Shown: in pieces, positions 8,287 to 17,389 of the stretch
Layout of the letters: each line of letters starts with the position of its first letter
Numbering within the stretch: the stretch's first letter is position 1
Source: Devosia sp. 2618
GTDB lineage: Bacteria > Pseudomonadota > Alphaproteobacteria > Rhizobiales > Devosiaceae
Direction: 5' to 3'
NCBI RefSeq assembly: GCF_040546815.1
Contig: NZ_JBEPOO010000001.1
Span: 3,410,001 to 3,474,000 of the forward strand
Length of the DNA: 64,000 nucleotides
The notes under the pieces: model-generated
What the model was told of the DNA's origin: nothing
Database searches by the model: none
Seen by the model: only the letters and a program-made list of their open reading frames with translations
Made by a program: the position numbers and the translations under genes

Positions 8287-9063
8287 ATGACCATATCAGC
8301 TTTGAACAGTTTCCGCATCAGTGTCGGCACAGATGTTGCCGCGCGCGAAATCGCCGTCAAACAGCGCGGCGGATCGGCTCCGGGCCTGTTCTGGCTGGGC
8401 GGCTTTCGCTCCGACATGGTGGGCAGCAAAGCCATGGCGCTTGATGCCCTGGGTGCCGAACATGGGCTAGCGGTAACCCGGTTCGACTATTCCGGCCACG
8501 GCGTCTCCGGCGGCGATTTTAACCATGGCACGATCAGCCGCTGGCTCGAAGAGGCCGAAGCGGTCTTTGCCCTCACCAAGGGCTCACAGATCATCGTCGG
8601 CTCATCCATGGGCGGCTGGCTGGCGCTGCTGCTGGCGCGCAAGCTGCTCTCCCGTGGCGAGCGCCCCCATGCCCTGGTGCTGATCGCCCCCGCCCCCGAC
8701 ATGACCCATACGCTGATGCTGCCCAGCTTTACGCCCGACGAGCACGAATCGCTGCAAAACAACGGCTATGTCGACCAGCCCAGCGCCTATTCCGCGACAC
8801 CCTACCGCATCACCCGCAGCCTGATCGAAGACGGCGCGCAGCACCTGCTGTTTGGCAGCGTCATCGAAACGGGTTGCCCGGTGACAATCCTCCAAGGCGG
8901 CAAGGACCCCGACGTGCCGCCCGCCCATGCCATCAAGCTGGTGACGCATATCCTGCATGACCCGGTGACGCTAACCCTCATCCCCGATGGCGATCATCGG
9001 CTGAGCCGGGATGAGGATTTGGCGCGGCTGCGGGACGCGGTACTGCGATTGGTGGGTGCTTAG
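8287..9063 (+). CDS. Alpha/beta hydrolase
   Basis: A 258-residue alpha/beta-hydrolase fold protein, probably a cytosolic esterase or thioesterase. The nucleophile elbow is VGSSMGGW, the acid is probably in GGKDPDVP, and the histidine is in PDGDHRL. The early FDYSGHGVSGG is the usual oxyanion-side loop. ATG at 8287 is chosen over GTG at 8251 because the extra 12 residues are not hydrolase-like and AGGG lies upstream of 8287. It is divergent from infC and stands alone, and the substrate cannot be inferred. Confidence 0.85.
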   Translation: MTISALNSFRISVGTDVAAREIAVKQRGGSAPGLFWLGGFRSDMVGSKAMALDALGAEHGLAVTRFDYSGHGVSGGDFNHGTISRWLEEAEAVFALTKGSQIIVGSSMGGWLALLLARKLLSRGERPHALVLIAPAPDMTHTLMLPSFTPDEHESLQNNGYVDQPSAYSATPYRITRSLIEDGAQHLLFGSVIETGCPVTILQGGKDPDVPPAHAIKLVTHILHDPVTLTLIPDGDHRLSRDEDLARLRDAVLRLVGA

Positions 9064-9068
9064 CCATC

Positions 9069-9180
9069 TTCACCTCTCCCTTCGGAGGAGAGGTCGGCGC
9101 GCAGCGACGGGTGAGGGGGCCTTCAACAAGCACCTCACCGAGAAAAGGCCCCCTCACCCGACCCAAGAGGAGAAGTGAAG
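9069..9180. repeat. Imperfect inverted repeat, family B copy 1
   Basis: A block of about 112 bases after the hydrolase gene whose two ends are complementary: CTTCACCTCTCC at 9069-9080 against GGAGAAGTGAAG near 9169-9180. Its centre carries GGTGAGGGGGCCTT (9110-9123) against AAGGCCCCCTCACC (9145-9158). Shorter relatives occur at 17316-17362 and 59083-59120. Confidence 0.65.
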
Positions 9181-9182
9181 AA

Positions 9183-9243
9183 GTGCCACGCCCTCGTGGT
9201 TCGAGGGTCGCTTCGCTCCCACCTCACCACGAGGGCGTGGCAC
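9183..9243. repeat. Single-unit palindrome, family A copy 3
   Basis: This is the cleanest copy of family A: an uninterrupted 18-base stem, GTGCCACGCCCTCGTGGT at 9183-9200 against its exact complement at 9226-9243. It encloses TCGAGGGTCGC-TTCG-CTCCCACCTC, which can form an inner helix. It lies between the convergent hydrolase and GNAT genes, 3 bases from the GNAT stop, and could act as a bidirectional terminator or mRNA-stabilising hairpin. Confidence 0.85.
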
Positions 9244-9246
9244 AGC

Positions 9247-9897
9247 CTACCGCCCACCCAGCCTCGTCCTCTGCACCCCATCCGCCCGAAAATTCTCCGG
9301 GCTCAGCCACCGCTCATACTCCGCCCGCAGCGCTGGCCATTCACCATCGATAATGGAAAACCACGCCGTATCCCGGCTTTCGCCCTTCAAAATCCGGTCC
9401 TGCCGGAACAAGCCTTCATACTGGAACCCAAACCGCTTGGCCGCCGCCTTGGACGGCTCGTTGCGGTCGTTGCATTTCCATTCAAAGCGCCGATAGCCCA
9501 GATCGTCGAAGGCATGGCGGGCAAACAGGAACAGCGCCTCGGTGGCCAGCGGCGAGCGGGCCATGGCGAGGCCCCAATAGATGCCGCCGATTTCGATGGA
9601 CGCGTGATCGGGGAAAATGCGCAGCCAGCCCTGTCGGCCGACCGCCTTGCCGCTCGCCTTGTCGATCACCGTCACATAGCGGTCCGGCCCGGCATTGACC
9701 GCCGCGATCCAGTTTTCGACATCGGCAACGCTTTGCGGCGGATATTCAAACAGCCAGCGGTAGCGCTCCGGCACACCCTCGCCGAGCGAGGCCGCATAGA
9801 GGTCGGCGGCGTGCTGGGGGCCGATGGGTTCGAGGCGCACGAAACGCCCTTCGAGCACGGTGCGGTCGGGGGCGGATTTGGCGGGCTGTACGGTCAT
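9247..9897 (-). CDS. GNAT family N-acetyltransferase (RimJ/RimL-like)
   Basis: A 216-residue GNAT enzyme of the RimJ/RimL-like type. The N-terminal LEGRFVRLEPIGPQHAADLY is the family opening; GIYWGLAMARSPLATEALFLFARHAFD carries the acetyl-CoA-binding region and ECNDRN-like KCNDRNEPSKAAAKRFGF matches protein or aminoglycoside acetyltransferases. The substrate is unknown. Its start overlaps the stop of the upstream YeeZ-like gene (ATGA), so it is the last gene of the queG-yeeZ-GNAT operon. Confidence 0.87.
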   Translation of the reverse strand: MTVQPAKSAPDRTVLEGRFVRLEPIGPQHAADLYAASLGEGVPERYRWLFEYPPQSVADVENWIAAVNAGPDRYVTVIDKASGKAVGRQGWLRIFPDHASIEIGGIYWGLAMARSPLATEALFLFARHAFDDLGYRRFEWKCNDRNEPSKAAAKRFGFQYEGLFRQDRILKGESRDTAWFSIIDGEWPALRAEYERWLSPENFRADGVQRTRLGGR

Positions 9898-10763
9898 TTC
9901 TGGGTCTCGTAGATAGCATCAAGGCCGGCGCGATAATCAGGATAGAGCAGTTCCACGCCCAGCGCCCGTTTGATCGCGGCGTTGGAGACGCGCTTGTTGT
10001 CGGCATAAAAACTGCGCTGCATCGGCGTGAACTCGGCCACGTCATAAGCAACCTCTGGCGGCGGCTCGACACCCATGAGCGCGGCGGCATAGGTCACCAG
10101 ATCCTGTGGCGGCGCAGGTTCGTCGTCGGCCAGATTGAACGTGCCATCCAGACGCGCTTGGGCCGCCAATGCCGTGATGCGGCCGATGTCGGCCACATGG
10201 ATGCGGTTAAACACCTGCCCCGGCTTGACGACGCGGCGAGCACTGCCATCTTCGATCTTGTCGAAGGTCGAGCGGCCCGGACCATAAATGCCGGCCAGCC
10301 GCAGAATGGTCAGCGGCACGCCGCGTTCGGCGGCATAATCGCGCCAGGCCTGTTCGGCCAGCACGCGGCGGTCGCTGCGCTCATTGCGCGGCACCAAAGG
10401 CGCTGATTCATCGATCCAGGCGCCGCCGAAATCCCCATAGACCCCGACCGTGGAATAATAGCACAGCCATTGCAGGTTCTCGGCCGCATCCAGATCGGCG
10501 CGATGCCGAAGCAGTGCCGGATCGCCATCGGCGCCGGGGGCAATGGAGAACACGACATGGCTGGCTTTGCGCAAGGCGGGGCCGATGGTTGGGCCCGGCG
10601 CGGTGCCATCAAACATATGCCCGACGATACCGCTTCGCGTTAGCATTTCCGCCTTGTCTGCGGTGCGCGTGCTACCCTCAATGCTAACAATGTGTGAACC
10701 AATTCGCATGGCATGCGCAGCCGATGCGGATGAAAATCCGAGCCCGAAAAAGAAGACGTTCAT
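9894..10763 (-). CDS. YeeZ-like NAD(P)-dependent epimerase/dehydratase
   Basis: A 289-residue Rossmann-fold protein of the extended SDR type, close to E. coli YeeZ. The N-terminus NVFFFGLGFSSASAAHAM is a dinucleotide-binding loop (GxGxxS variant). YYSTVGVYGDFGGAWIDES carries the SDR active-site region, and RLAGIYGPGRSTFDKI follows as in nucleotide-sugar epimerases. The catalytic YxxxK is not clearly visible, as in YeeZ relatives. The start is ATG at 10763; six upstream residues are chance extension. It overlaps queG and the GNAT gene by 4 bases each. Confidence 0.85.
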   Translation of the reverse strand: MNVFFFGLGFSSASAAHAMRIGSHIVSIEGSTRTADKAEMLTRSGIVGHMFDGTAPGPTIGPALRKASHVVFSIAPGADGDPALLRHRADLDAAENLQWLCYYSTVGVYGDFGGAWIDESAPLVPRNERSDRRVLAEQAWRDYAAERGVPLTILRLAGIYGPGRSTFDKIEDGSARRVVKPGQVFNRIHVADIGRITALAAQARLDGTFNLADDEPAPPQDLVTYAAALMGVEPPPEVAYDVAEFTPMQRSFYADNKRVSNAAIKRALGVELLYPDYRAGLDAIYETQK

Positions 10764-11896
10764 CCGATATCCCCGCTCCATTCTGCCGCGACCGAGCTAT
10801 CGCTTTCCTTGCGCAGATAGGCAAGGCTGAGAGCATCCGCGCGCTCTGGCGCCAAACGCCGCAGCGCCCAGATGGCCGCTCCGCGCACTACCGCCTCGTC
10901 GTCATCGAGCCGTGCTTCGACCAACGGCACCATGGTGTCGTCGCCCGAATTACCGATAGCGATCAGCACGTTACGGAGGAACCGCCCCAGCCCGATCCGC
11001 TTGATCGGTGAGCCGGCAAACAGCGCCCGGAAGGCGGCATCGTCCAGTTGCACCAGATCGGCCAGCCGGGGCCGTTCAAGATCGGTGCGAGCGCGCAGTT
11101 TGGCCTCGCGCGTCACCGAGGCGAACTTGTTCCACGGGCAGACCGCCAGGCAATCGTCGCAGCCATAGATGCGGTTGCCCATCGGCACCCGAAACTCCAA
11201 TGGAATCTGGTCCTTATGCTCGACCGTCAGGTAGGCAAGGCACCGTCGGCTATCGAGCCGGAACGGCGCCGGGAAAGCATTGGTCGGGCAGATATCGAGG
11301 CATGCCGTGCACGAGCCGCAGCTTTCGGCATGCGGCTTATCCCCCGGCAGGTCCGCCGATGTTAGAATGGCGCCCAGAAACAACCACGAGCCGAAATCGC
11401 GACTGACCAGAACCGAATGCTTGCCCTGCCAGCCCAGCCCAGCGGCCTCCGCCAGCGGCTTTTCCATCAAGGGGGCGGTATCGACAAAGACCTTGACCTC
11501 AGCCCCTGAGCGGCGCGCCAAGAGCCCCGCCAATTCCTTGAGCTTGCCCTTGATGATCTCGTGATAATCACGATTGCGGGCATAGACCGAGATCGAGCCC
11601 AGCGACCGCTCCCCCAGAATGGCCAGCGGGTCGGTTTCGGGTCCGTAGTTGATACCAAGGAGAATGACGGATCTGGCATCCGGCCACATGCCTTGCGGAC
11701 TGCCCCGCCGCTCGGCATGCTCAGCCATCCACTCCATATCGCCATGCCAGCCGGCAGCGATAGCAGCGTTGAGCTTTTCAGGCAGGTCCGGCCGCGCATC
11801 AGCCGCCGCAATGCCAAAGCTGCCAAAGCCCAGCGCAGCCGCACGAGCGCGCAGCTCGGCGACGATGACTTCTGGCGATGGAATTGCAGCGCTCAC
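10760..11896 (-). CDS. queG: Epoxyqueuosine reductase QueG
   Basis: A 378-residue enzyme that reduces epoxyqueuosine to queuosine, the last step of the wobble modification in GUN-anticodon tRNAs; it uses cobalamin and two [4Fe-4S] clusters. The ferredoxin-type ligands CGSCTACLDICPTNAF and CDDCLAVCPWNKF plus the isolated CLAYLTVEH are all present, and a HEAT-like tail follows. GTG at 11896 is the likely start because GAGG lies 5 bases upstream; longer frames run into the repeat at 11902-11930, which itself supplies that GAGG. The order GST-queG-YeeZ-like is common in Hyphomicrobiales. Confidence 0.95.
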   Translation of the reverse strand: MSAAIPSPEVIVAELRARAAALGFGSFGIAAADARPDLPEKLNAAIAAGWHGDMEWMAEHAERRGSPQGMWPDARSVILLGINYGPETDPLAILGERSLGSISVYARNRDYHEIIKGKLKELAGLLARRSGAEVKVFVDTAPLMEKPLAEAAGLGWQGKHSVLVSRDFGSWLFLGAILTSADLPGDKPHAESCGSCTACLDICPTNAFPAPFRLDSRRCLAYLTVEHKDQIPLEFRVPMGNRIYGCDDCLAVCPWNKFASVTREAKLRARTDLERPRLADLVQLDDAAFRALFAGSPIKRIGLGRFLRNVLIAIGNSGDDTMVPLVEARLDDDEAVVRGAAIWALRRLAPERADALSLAYLRKESDSSVAAEWSGDIG

Positions 11897-11901
11897 GGAG
11901 A

Positions 11902-11983
11902 CCTCATGGTGAGCCTGTCGAACCACGAGGTCGGTTACACCGCTCTCGCCACGACCTCGTCCTTCGACGGGCTCAGGATGAGG
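11902..11983. repeat. Paired hairpin units, family A copy 4
   Basis: Two 29-base hairpin units face each other. Unit one (11902-11930) has arms CCTCATGGT and ACCACGAGG around GAGCCTGTCGA. Unit two (11955-11983) has arms CCTCGTCCT and AGGATGAGG around TCGACGGGCTC. The reverse complement of unit two equals unit one except for one loop base and a matched double swap in the stem (GG to CC on the left arm, CC to GG on the right). The element abuts the queG start. Confidence 0.8.
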
Positions 11984-12026
11984 TCTACTGCATTATCGCG
12001 CTCAGCTCAAAATCCCTGTGAGAGCC

Positions 12027-12704
12027 TCAGAAGTCGAGGTCCGCATAACCCTTTTGCGGTGGCATGGACACCACGCGATCATTGAGCAATGTCCGGAAAG
12101 CCGGGCGGGATTTGATGCGGGAATACCAGTCGCGGGTTTCCCCGGCCTTGCCCCAGTCGATATCGCCCAGATAGTCCAGCGTCGACAGATGCGCGGCCAG
12201 TGCAAAATCGGCCAAGGTCATTTCATCGCCGGCCAACCACGAGCGGGTCGCGAACAGCCAGTTGAAATAGAGCATGTGCTCGTTAAGGTTCGCCTTGGCC
12301 ACGCGCAGCACCGCCGGATCGGGCGTTGCGCCCTTGGCGTCGCGCTTGACGATTTTTTCTTCGAGCACGTAGCGGGTCACTTCATCGTTGAGCTTGACGA
12401 TGACCCATTCGATCATGCGCCACATCTCGGCGCGCGGGCCGGGATCAGCCGGAATGAGGCCAGCAACGATGCTCGGGGTATAGAGATCTTCGACCGTATG
12501 GATATTGGCCAGCACGCCCACCACCGGCTGATCGCTTTCGCCGAGCATGATGGGCAGGGTCGCGGCCGGATTGATCTCCAGCAGCTCTGCGGTGCGCAGC
12601 CAGGGCTTGATTTCTTCCATGTCGAGCGGAACGCCATACTCCGCGCACATCAGCCGGATCAGGCGGGAAGATGGATCGAGAGGATGATGAAGCAGACTCG
12701 GCAT
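12027..12704 (-). CDS. Glutathione S-transferase family protein
   Basis: A 225-residue GST-fold protein. The N-terminal thioredoxin-like domain (LLHHPLDPSSRLIRLMCAEYGVPLDMEEIKPW) includes the INPAATLPIML cis-proline loop that binds glutathione. The C-terminal helical domain ends with GDEMTLADFALAAHLSTLDYLGDIDW, the GST N-capping box. The start at 12704 (MPSLLHHP) is chosen because upstream residues do not match the family. It is upstream of queG on the same strand and divergent from uppP. The substrate is unknown. Confidence 0.88.
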   Translation of the reverse strand: MPSLLHHPLDPSSRLIRLMCAEYGVPLDMEEIKPWLRTAELLEINPAATLPIMLGESDQPVVGVLANIHTVEDLYTPSIVAGLIPADPGPRAEMWRMIEWVIVKLNDEVTRYVLEEKIVKRDAKGATPDPAVLRVAKANLNEHMLYFNWLFATRSWLAGDEMTLADFALAAHLSTLDYLGDIDWGKAGETRDWYSRIKSRPAFRTLLNDRVVSMPPQKGYADLDF

Positions 12705-12806
12705 GTTGACGCTCGTGTTTTTTGAGGCCTGGGCGGCTGGAAGCATGGCGCGAACAGCGCTAGAGCTTGCCCACCTGTGGACCCGCGCACTGAGTTAGGG
12801 GATCAA

Positions 12807-13616
12807 ATGAACGCCGATCAAGGTCTTTTTGTGCCACTGATCCTTGGAATTCTCGAAGGGCTTACTGAATTCCTTCCAGTGAGCTCCACCGGGCATCTGC
12901 TTTTGGCCGGTCATTTCTTCGGATTGACCCAGCCCGCCACCTTCATCGTGCTGATCCAGCTCGGGGCGATCCTGGCCATCGTCACCATCTATTTTGCCAA
13001 ATTGGGCATGCTGATCCGCGATGCGCTGACCGGCAAAGCCTATGCCTGGCAGTTCGCTTTGACGGTGGTCGTAGCGTGCGCTCCGGCCGTCATAGCGGGC
13101 GTTTTGCTGCGCGATTTCATCCAGGGCGACCTGTGGGAATCGCCCATGCTGATCTGCATGACGCTGCTGATCGGCGGCATCGTCCTGCTGCTGGTCGACC
13201 GCATGCCCAAGCAGGAAAAGTACGACGACATCTACCACTTCCCGCTTCATCTCGCGGTGATCGTGGGGCTGTTCCAGATGCTGTCGCTGGTGCCCGGTGT
13301 GTCCCGTTCCGGGTCAACCGTGGTGGGCGCCATGCTGTTTGGTGCGACCAAGCGCGCAGCGGCGGAATTCACGTTTTTCATCGCCCTGCCGATAATGGTC
13401 GGCGCGTTTGGCTATGACCTTTACAAAAGCCGCGACCTGATCGACCCCAGCCTTGCGCTCAGTGTCGGCATCGGGTTTGCCGCGGCCTTTGTCGTGGGGG
13501 CGATCGTCGTGCGCTACCTGCTCGATTTCGTCAGCCGTTATGGCTTTGCGCCATTTGCATGGTGGCGCATTGCCGTTGGCGGCGCAGGCATCATCGCGTT
13601 GCTGGTAATGCGCTAG
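12807..13616 (+). CDS. uppP: Undecaprenyl-diphosphate phosphatase
   Basis: A 269-residue multi-pass membrane enzyme (BacA family) that dephosphorylates undecaprenyl pyrophosphate and recycles the lipid carrier for peptidoglycan and polysaccharide export; overexpression gives bacitracin resistance. Both active-site motifs are present: LEGLTEFLPVSSTGHL near the N-terminus and PGVSRSGSTVVGAMLFG in the middle. About seven to eight hydrophobic segments follow one another. ATG at 12807 follows AGGGG. It is convergent with lolA, with 4 bases between the stops. Confidence 0.96.
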   Translation: MNADQGLFVPLILGILEGLTEFLPVSSTGHLLLAGHFFGLTQPATFIVLIQLGAILAIVTIYFAKLGMLIRDALTGKAYAWQFALTVVVACAPAVIAGVLLRDFIQGDLWESPMLICMTLLIGGIVLLLVDRMPKQEKYDDIYHFPLHLAVIVGLFQMLSLVPGVSRSGSTVVGAMLFGATKRAAAEFTFFIALPIMVGAFGYDLYKSRDLIDPSLALSVGIGFAAAFVVGAIVVRYLLDFVSRYGFAPFAWWRIAVGGAGIIALLVMR

Positions 13617-13620
13617 ACGC

Positions 13621-14244
13621 TTACTGCTGCAGGGCTTTGAAGGTCGCCGGGATCGAGAAGAAGGCCGGCGGGATACGCTGGTCCTTCTGCACATCATAGA
13701 GCGAAAAGGTGAGCTCAGCGCCGCTGGGCTCAACCAGGCTCCACTGGGCCAGGTCCTTGGTGTCGGTATCAAAAATCAGTGATACCTGCACTGTGCCCGC
13801 AATGGTCTCGTCGATCACGGTGATCGAGATATAGCCATCCGAATTGGTGACATCGACCACATTGGCGTCGAGCAGGTTGATCTTGTCGCCAAGGAACTGG
13901 CGCAGCGGGATCGTGTCCTGCGGATAGGCGTAATAGGTCTCGTCGCGCCGGTTGAGCACATAGAAGCCACGACCCACCGAGACGATTTCCTCGCGGCTTG
14001 GCGGCGCATAGCGGAACGCGATCTTGTTGGGGCGCTCGAGGAAGAACGTGCCCTCGGTGCGGCCACCATTGGTGTCGATCTGCAGGAACCGGCCGACCAT
14101 GGTGCGGATGGCGGAGTTATGGGCGCCGATATCGGCGATCAACTGCTGTTCCTGCGGCGTCAACGCACGGTCCAGCGCCCAGGCCGGAACGGTGAGGGCG
14201 AATGCGGCGGACAAACCGAACAGCAGAGCATCGCGTCGAATCAT
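13621..14244 (-). CDS. lolA: Outer-membrane lipoprotein carrier LolA family protein
   Basis: A 207-residue periplasmic protein. The signal peptide (MIRRDALLFGLSAAFALTVPAWA) ends near residue 23. The mature part shows LolA features: IRTMVGRFLQIDTNGGRTEGTFFLERPNKIAFRYAPPSREEIVSVGRGFYVLNRRDETYYAYP and a later LAQWSLVEPSG segment. LolA carries lipoproteins from LolCDE to the outer membrane. It follows ftsK in the same orientation, a conserved neighbourhood in Hyphomicrobiales. Confidence 0.92.
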   Translation of the reverse strand: MIRRDALLFGLSAAFALTVPAWALDRALTPQEQQLIADIGAHNSAIRTMVGRFLQIDTNGGRTEGTFFLERPNKIAFRYAPPSREEIVSVGRGFYVLNRRDETYYAYPQDTIPLRQFLGDKINLLDANVVDVTNSDGYISITVIDETIAGTVQVSLIFDTDTKDLAQWSLVEPSGAELTFSLYDVQKDQRIPPAFFSIPATFKALQQ

Positions 14245-14380
14245 GAACTGTGGTCCTCAAATGGGGCGGTCAGTGAAGCTAAACTACAAATCAATTGCGG
14301 CAACAGATGGAAGGTTGCATTCAGCCAGCATTCATCACCGTGGCCAAAATCGGTCAGCCTTGCAACCTCTTGTACCAAAA

Positions 14381-14406
14381 ACGGAAATCCCCGCTTGCGC
14401 GGGGAT
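14381..14406 (-). terminator. Terminator downstream of ftsK
   Basis: The stem ATCCCCGC (14387-14394) pairs with GCGGGGAT (14399-14406) around TTGC. Read on the minus strand the hairpin starts about 35 bases after the ftsK stop and is followed by TTCCGTTTTTGG. The same hairpin core is common in alphaproteobacterial spacers, so it may also be a dispersed repeat. Confidence 0.65.
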
Positions 14407-14441
14407 CGCCAGAGATCAGAGACCGCGGCCTCGAATAGCCG

Positions 14442-17237
14442 TTAGTACGGGTCGGACCCGACCAAGATTTCACGCTTGCCGGCGTGGTTGGCCTGGCTGA
14501 TGACACCCTCGCGCTCCATGCGCTCGATCAGCGTTGCCGCCTTGTTGTAGCCGATGGCCAGACGGCGCTGGACGTAGGAGGTGGAGGCCTTCTTGTCGGT
14601 CAGCACGATATGGACGGCCTTGTCGTAGAGCTCGTCGCCCGAACCGGCATAGTCCTCGCCGCCGCCCGAGCCGCCTTCGCCGCCCATTTCGCCGCCTTCT
14701 TCGTCTTCCTCGGTGATGGAGTCGAGGTAGTCAGGGGCGCCCTGGCTCTTGAGGTGGTTGACCACCGCCTCGACTTCACTGTCGGCCACGAAGGGGCCGT
14801 GCAGGCGCTTGGTGCGGCCGCCAGAGGCCATGTAGAGCATATCGCCGTTACCGAGCAGCTGTTCGGCGCCCTGCTCACCCAGAATGGTGCGCGAGTCGAT
14901 CTTGGAGGTGACCATGAACGAGATACGGGTCGGGAAGTTGGCCTTGATCGTGCCGGTGATGACGTCGACCGATGGGCGCTGGGTTGCCGTGATGATGTGG
15001 ATACCGGCGGCACGGGCCATCTGGGCCAGACGCTGGATGGCGCCTTCGATGTCCTTGCCCGCAACCATCATCAGGTCGGCCATTTCGTCGACGATGACGA
15101 CGATATAGGGCAGCACTTCGAGGTTGAACTCTTCGCTCTCAAAGATCGCTTCGCCGGTTTCGCGGTCAAAGCCGGTCTGCACCGTACGGGTGATGGTCTT
15201 GCCTTCGGCGGCAGCTTCGCTGACGCGCTGGTTGAAGCCGTCGATATTGCGGACGCCGATCTTGCTCATCTTGCGATAGCGATCTTCCATCTCGCGGACG
15301 GCCCACTTGAGCGCCACGACCGCCTTATGCGGATCGGTCACGACCGGGGTCAGCAGATGCGGGATGCCGTCATAGATGCTCAGTTCAAGCATCTTGGGAT
15401 CGATCATGATCATGCGGCACTGGGCCGGCGTCATCTGATAGAGCAGCGACAGGATGAAGGTGTTGATACCTACCGACTTACCCGAGCCTGTGGTACCCGC
15501 GATCAGCAGATGCGGCATGCGCGCCAGATCGGCGATCACTGGCTCGCCACCAATGGTTTTGCCCAGGCAGATCGGCAGCTTGCCCTTCATTTTCTCGAAG
15601 TCGGAGCTGGCCAGCATCTCGCGGAAATAGACGGTTTCGCGCTGCTGGTTGGGCAGTTCGATACCGATGGCGTTGCGGCCGGGTACCACGGCGACGCGGG
15701 CCGAGTGGGCCGACATCGAGCGGGCAATATCGTCGGCCAGCGAGATGACGCGGGACGATTTGATGCCAGGCGCGGGCTCAAGTTCGAACAGGGTCACGAC
15801 TGGTCCGGGGCGGACATTGATGATGTCACCCTTGACGCCGAAGTCTTCCAAAACGCCTTCAAGCTGGCGCGCCATTTCTTCGAGACGCTCCGGCGCATGC
15901 TCGGCGGATGGGCCATGATGCTTGGGCTCGGAGAGCAGGCTCAGCGGCGGCAGCTCGAACCCACCGGGCTCGTCGAGGAACGAGGATTGGGCTTCGCGCA
16001 TGACGCGCTGGCCCTGGGCCGGACGTGGTGCGGGAGCAGCCACGGCGACGGCGCGCGGCTTGGTCGGATCGGCTGGATGGAAGCGGGAATCGCCCTGCTG
16101 GCGGTGATTGACCACGGGCGCCGGCGCGACGTCGGCGACGAATGGCACCTCGTCTTCGACTTCCTCGGGGTAGTCGATCTCGGTTTCATCATAGCTCGGG
16201 CGCGCATTGATGCGCGGCGACACTTCGGGCTCGGCCCGGAACGACGGTTCAGGCTGGAAAGCTGGTTCGACCGGCGCGTGAATACGGCGCTGGGTCGGTG
16301 CGACGGCAGGTTCGCGGCGGTCAACGACCGGCTCATTGCCATCAAGGTTAGGTTCGACATCGTCGTCGCGCCAGGTGGCGGCATCGGCCGCACGGCGTTC
16401 GGCATGGCTGGCGCGGGCGCGGCGGAAGGCGGTGCGCATGGAATAGCCCATATGCACCATGGCGCCGAGGGCCACATCGACCAGTGGATTGGATTCGGGT
16501 TCGTCCTGCTCAACCTGAGCAGTCGCGCCCTTGCGGCCAGCAGTGGCAGCGGCTGCCTTGCGAGGACCAGTCGGCACGGTCTGGCCGAGGCCCATGGCGA
16601 TCCAGAAGGTCGCAAGAGCCGGAATGGCAATGATGATGGCAAACAGCGCCGCCGTCACAGCCTGTGGCTGGTCACCGGTGACCATGGTGGCAAGGCTGGT
16701 AAAGCCATTGCCGATCAGCCCGCCTAGGCCGGTGGGCAGCGGCCAGGTTTCGGGCATGGCGACAAAGGACAGCACACCGGCGCCAAGCACGGTGGCAGCA
16801 ATCCAGCCAAGGGTGCGCAGGCCCATTTTCGTGGGTACGCGGCGGCGCATCATGGCCCAGGCCCAAAGGGCGGGCGGCACGACGAAGGCGAGCGCGGCAA
16901 GGCCCAGCACCTGGAACAGCGTGTCGGCTACGACAGCGCCCGGAAAGCCCAGCCAGTTGGCCGGAGACTTTGCCGTGGCATAGGAAAAGCTCGGATCATC
17001 CACCGACCAGGACGCCATGGCGACCAGACAGATGGCGACCAGCCCGAGCAGCACGAAACCGGCGACGCGGACAGGAATGCGAATCGCCAAAGCCGGGGGC
17101 GGCATCGGCGCAGCCTTGGCTGCCGTGCTGCGCGAACGCTGGGGCACGGAGCGGATTTCATCGAGCACTGGCGAAGGGGAACTGGGCATGGCGAACTCAA
17201 TACTGCCCGGAACAGACCGGGCCCACTTTGTCGTCAT
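14442..17237 (-). CDS. ftsK: DNA translocase FtsK
   Basis: A 931-residue septal DNA pump that clears and resolves the chromosome terminus at division through XerCD. The N-terminal membrane domain has about four hydrophobic segments (residues 50-230). A Pro/Glu-rich linker covers about 240-430. The RecA-like motor has Walker A in [14 protein letters not shown] near residue 580 and Walker B in [12 protein letters not shown]. The winged-helix gamma domain that reads KOPS sites ([34 protein letters not shown]) closes the protein. The start is uncertain: ATG at 17237 is the longest, and ATG at 17189 ([15 protein letters not shown]) is equally plausible. Confidence 0.96.
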   Translation of the reverse strand: MTTKWARSVPGSIEFAMPSSPSPVLDEIRSVPQRSRSTAAKAAPMPPPALAIRIPVRVAGFVLLGLVAICLVAMASWSVDDPSFSYATAKSPANWLGFPGAVVADTLFQVLGLAALAFVVPPALWAWAMMRRRVPTKMGLRTLGWIAATVLGAGVLSFVAMPETWPLPTGLGGLIGNGFTSLATMVTGDQPQAVTAALFAIIIAIPALATFWIAMGLGQTVPTGPRKAAAATAGRKGATAQVEQDEPESNPLVDVALGAMVHMGYSMRTAFRRARASHAERRAADAATWRDDDVEPNLDGNEPVVDRREPAVAPTQRRIHAPVEPAFQPEPSFRAEPEVSPRINARPSYDETEIDYPEEVEDEVPFVADVAPAPVVNHRQQGDSRFHPADPTKPRAVAVAAPAPRPAQGQRVMREAQSSFLDEPGGFELPPLSLLSEPKHHGPSAEHAPERLEEMARQLEGVLEDFGVKGDIINVRPGPVVTLFELEPAPGIKSSRVISLADDIARSMSAHSARVAVVPGRNAIGIELPNQQRETVYFREMLASSDFEKMKGKLPICLGKTIGGEPVIADLARMPHLLIAGTTGSGKSVGINTFILSLLYQMTPAQCRMIMIDPKMLELSIYDGIPHLLTPVVTDPHKAVVALKWAVREMEDRYRKMSKIGVRNIDGFNQRVSEAAAEGKTITRTVQTGFDRETGEAIFESEEFNLEVLPYIVVIVDEMADLMMVAGKDIEGAIQRLAQMARAAGIHIITATQRPSVDVITGTIKANFPTRISFMVTSKIDSRTILGEQGAEQLLGNGDMLYMASGGRTKRLHGPFVADSEVEAVVNHLKSQGAPDYLDSITEEDEEGGEMGGEGGSGGGEDYAGSGDELYDKAVHIVLTDKKASTSYVQRRLAIGYNKAATLIERMEREGVISQANHAGKREILVGSDPY

Positions 17238-17315
17238 GCTAATGGGGTCGGGTTAACCCAAGGCTAACCATGGGGGGATTGGGTCGATCACCTCTCAAGC
17301 AAGGGGCTTCTTTCA

Positions 17316-17362
17316 CTTCGCCCCTGAGGGGAGAGGTCGCCCCGCAGGGGCCGGTGAGGGGT
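17316..17362. repeat. Family B short intergenic repeat, copy 2
   Basis: Upstream of ftsK the sequence GCCCCTGAGGGGAGAGGTCG, then CCCCGCAGGGGCCGGTGAGGGG, repeats the pattern seen at 9069-9118 (CTCTCC-GGAGGAGAGGTCGG-GGTGAGGGG). It contains two small nested palindromes. It lies in the 362-base gap between ftsK and amtB. Confidence 0.55.
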
Positions 17363-17389
17363 TCAGCGGGCGTTGAAACATTGTGCAAA

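Noticed and set aside
9111-9353. Short frames over the repeats between the hydrolase and the GNAT gene.
   Set aside because: They are translations of inverted repeats and of the antisense of the GNAT gene.
14484-16727. A 747-codon plus-strand open frame antisense to ftsK.
   Set aside because: FtsK Walker and gamma-domain motifs lie on the minus strand; the antisense product has no recognisable domain and extreme His/Asp/Arg content.
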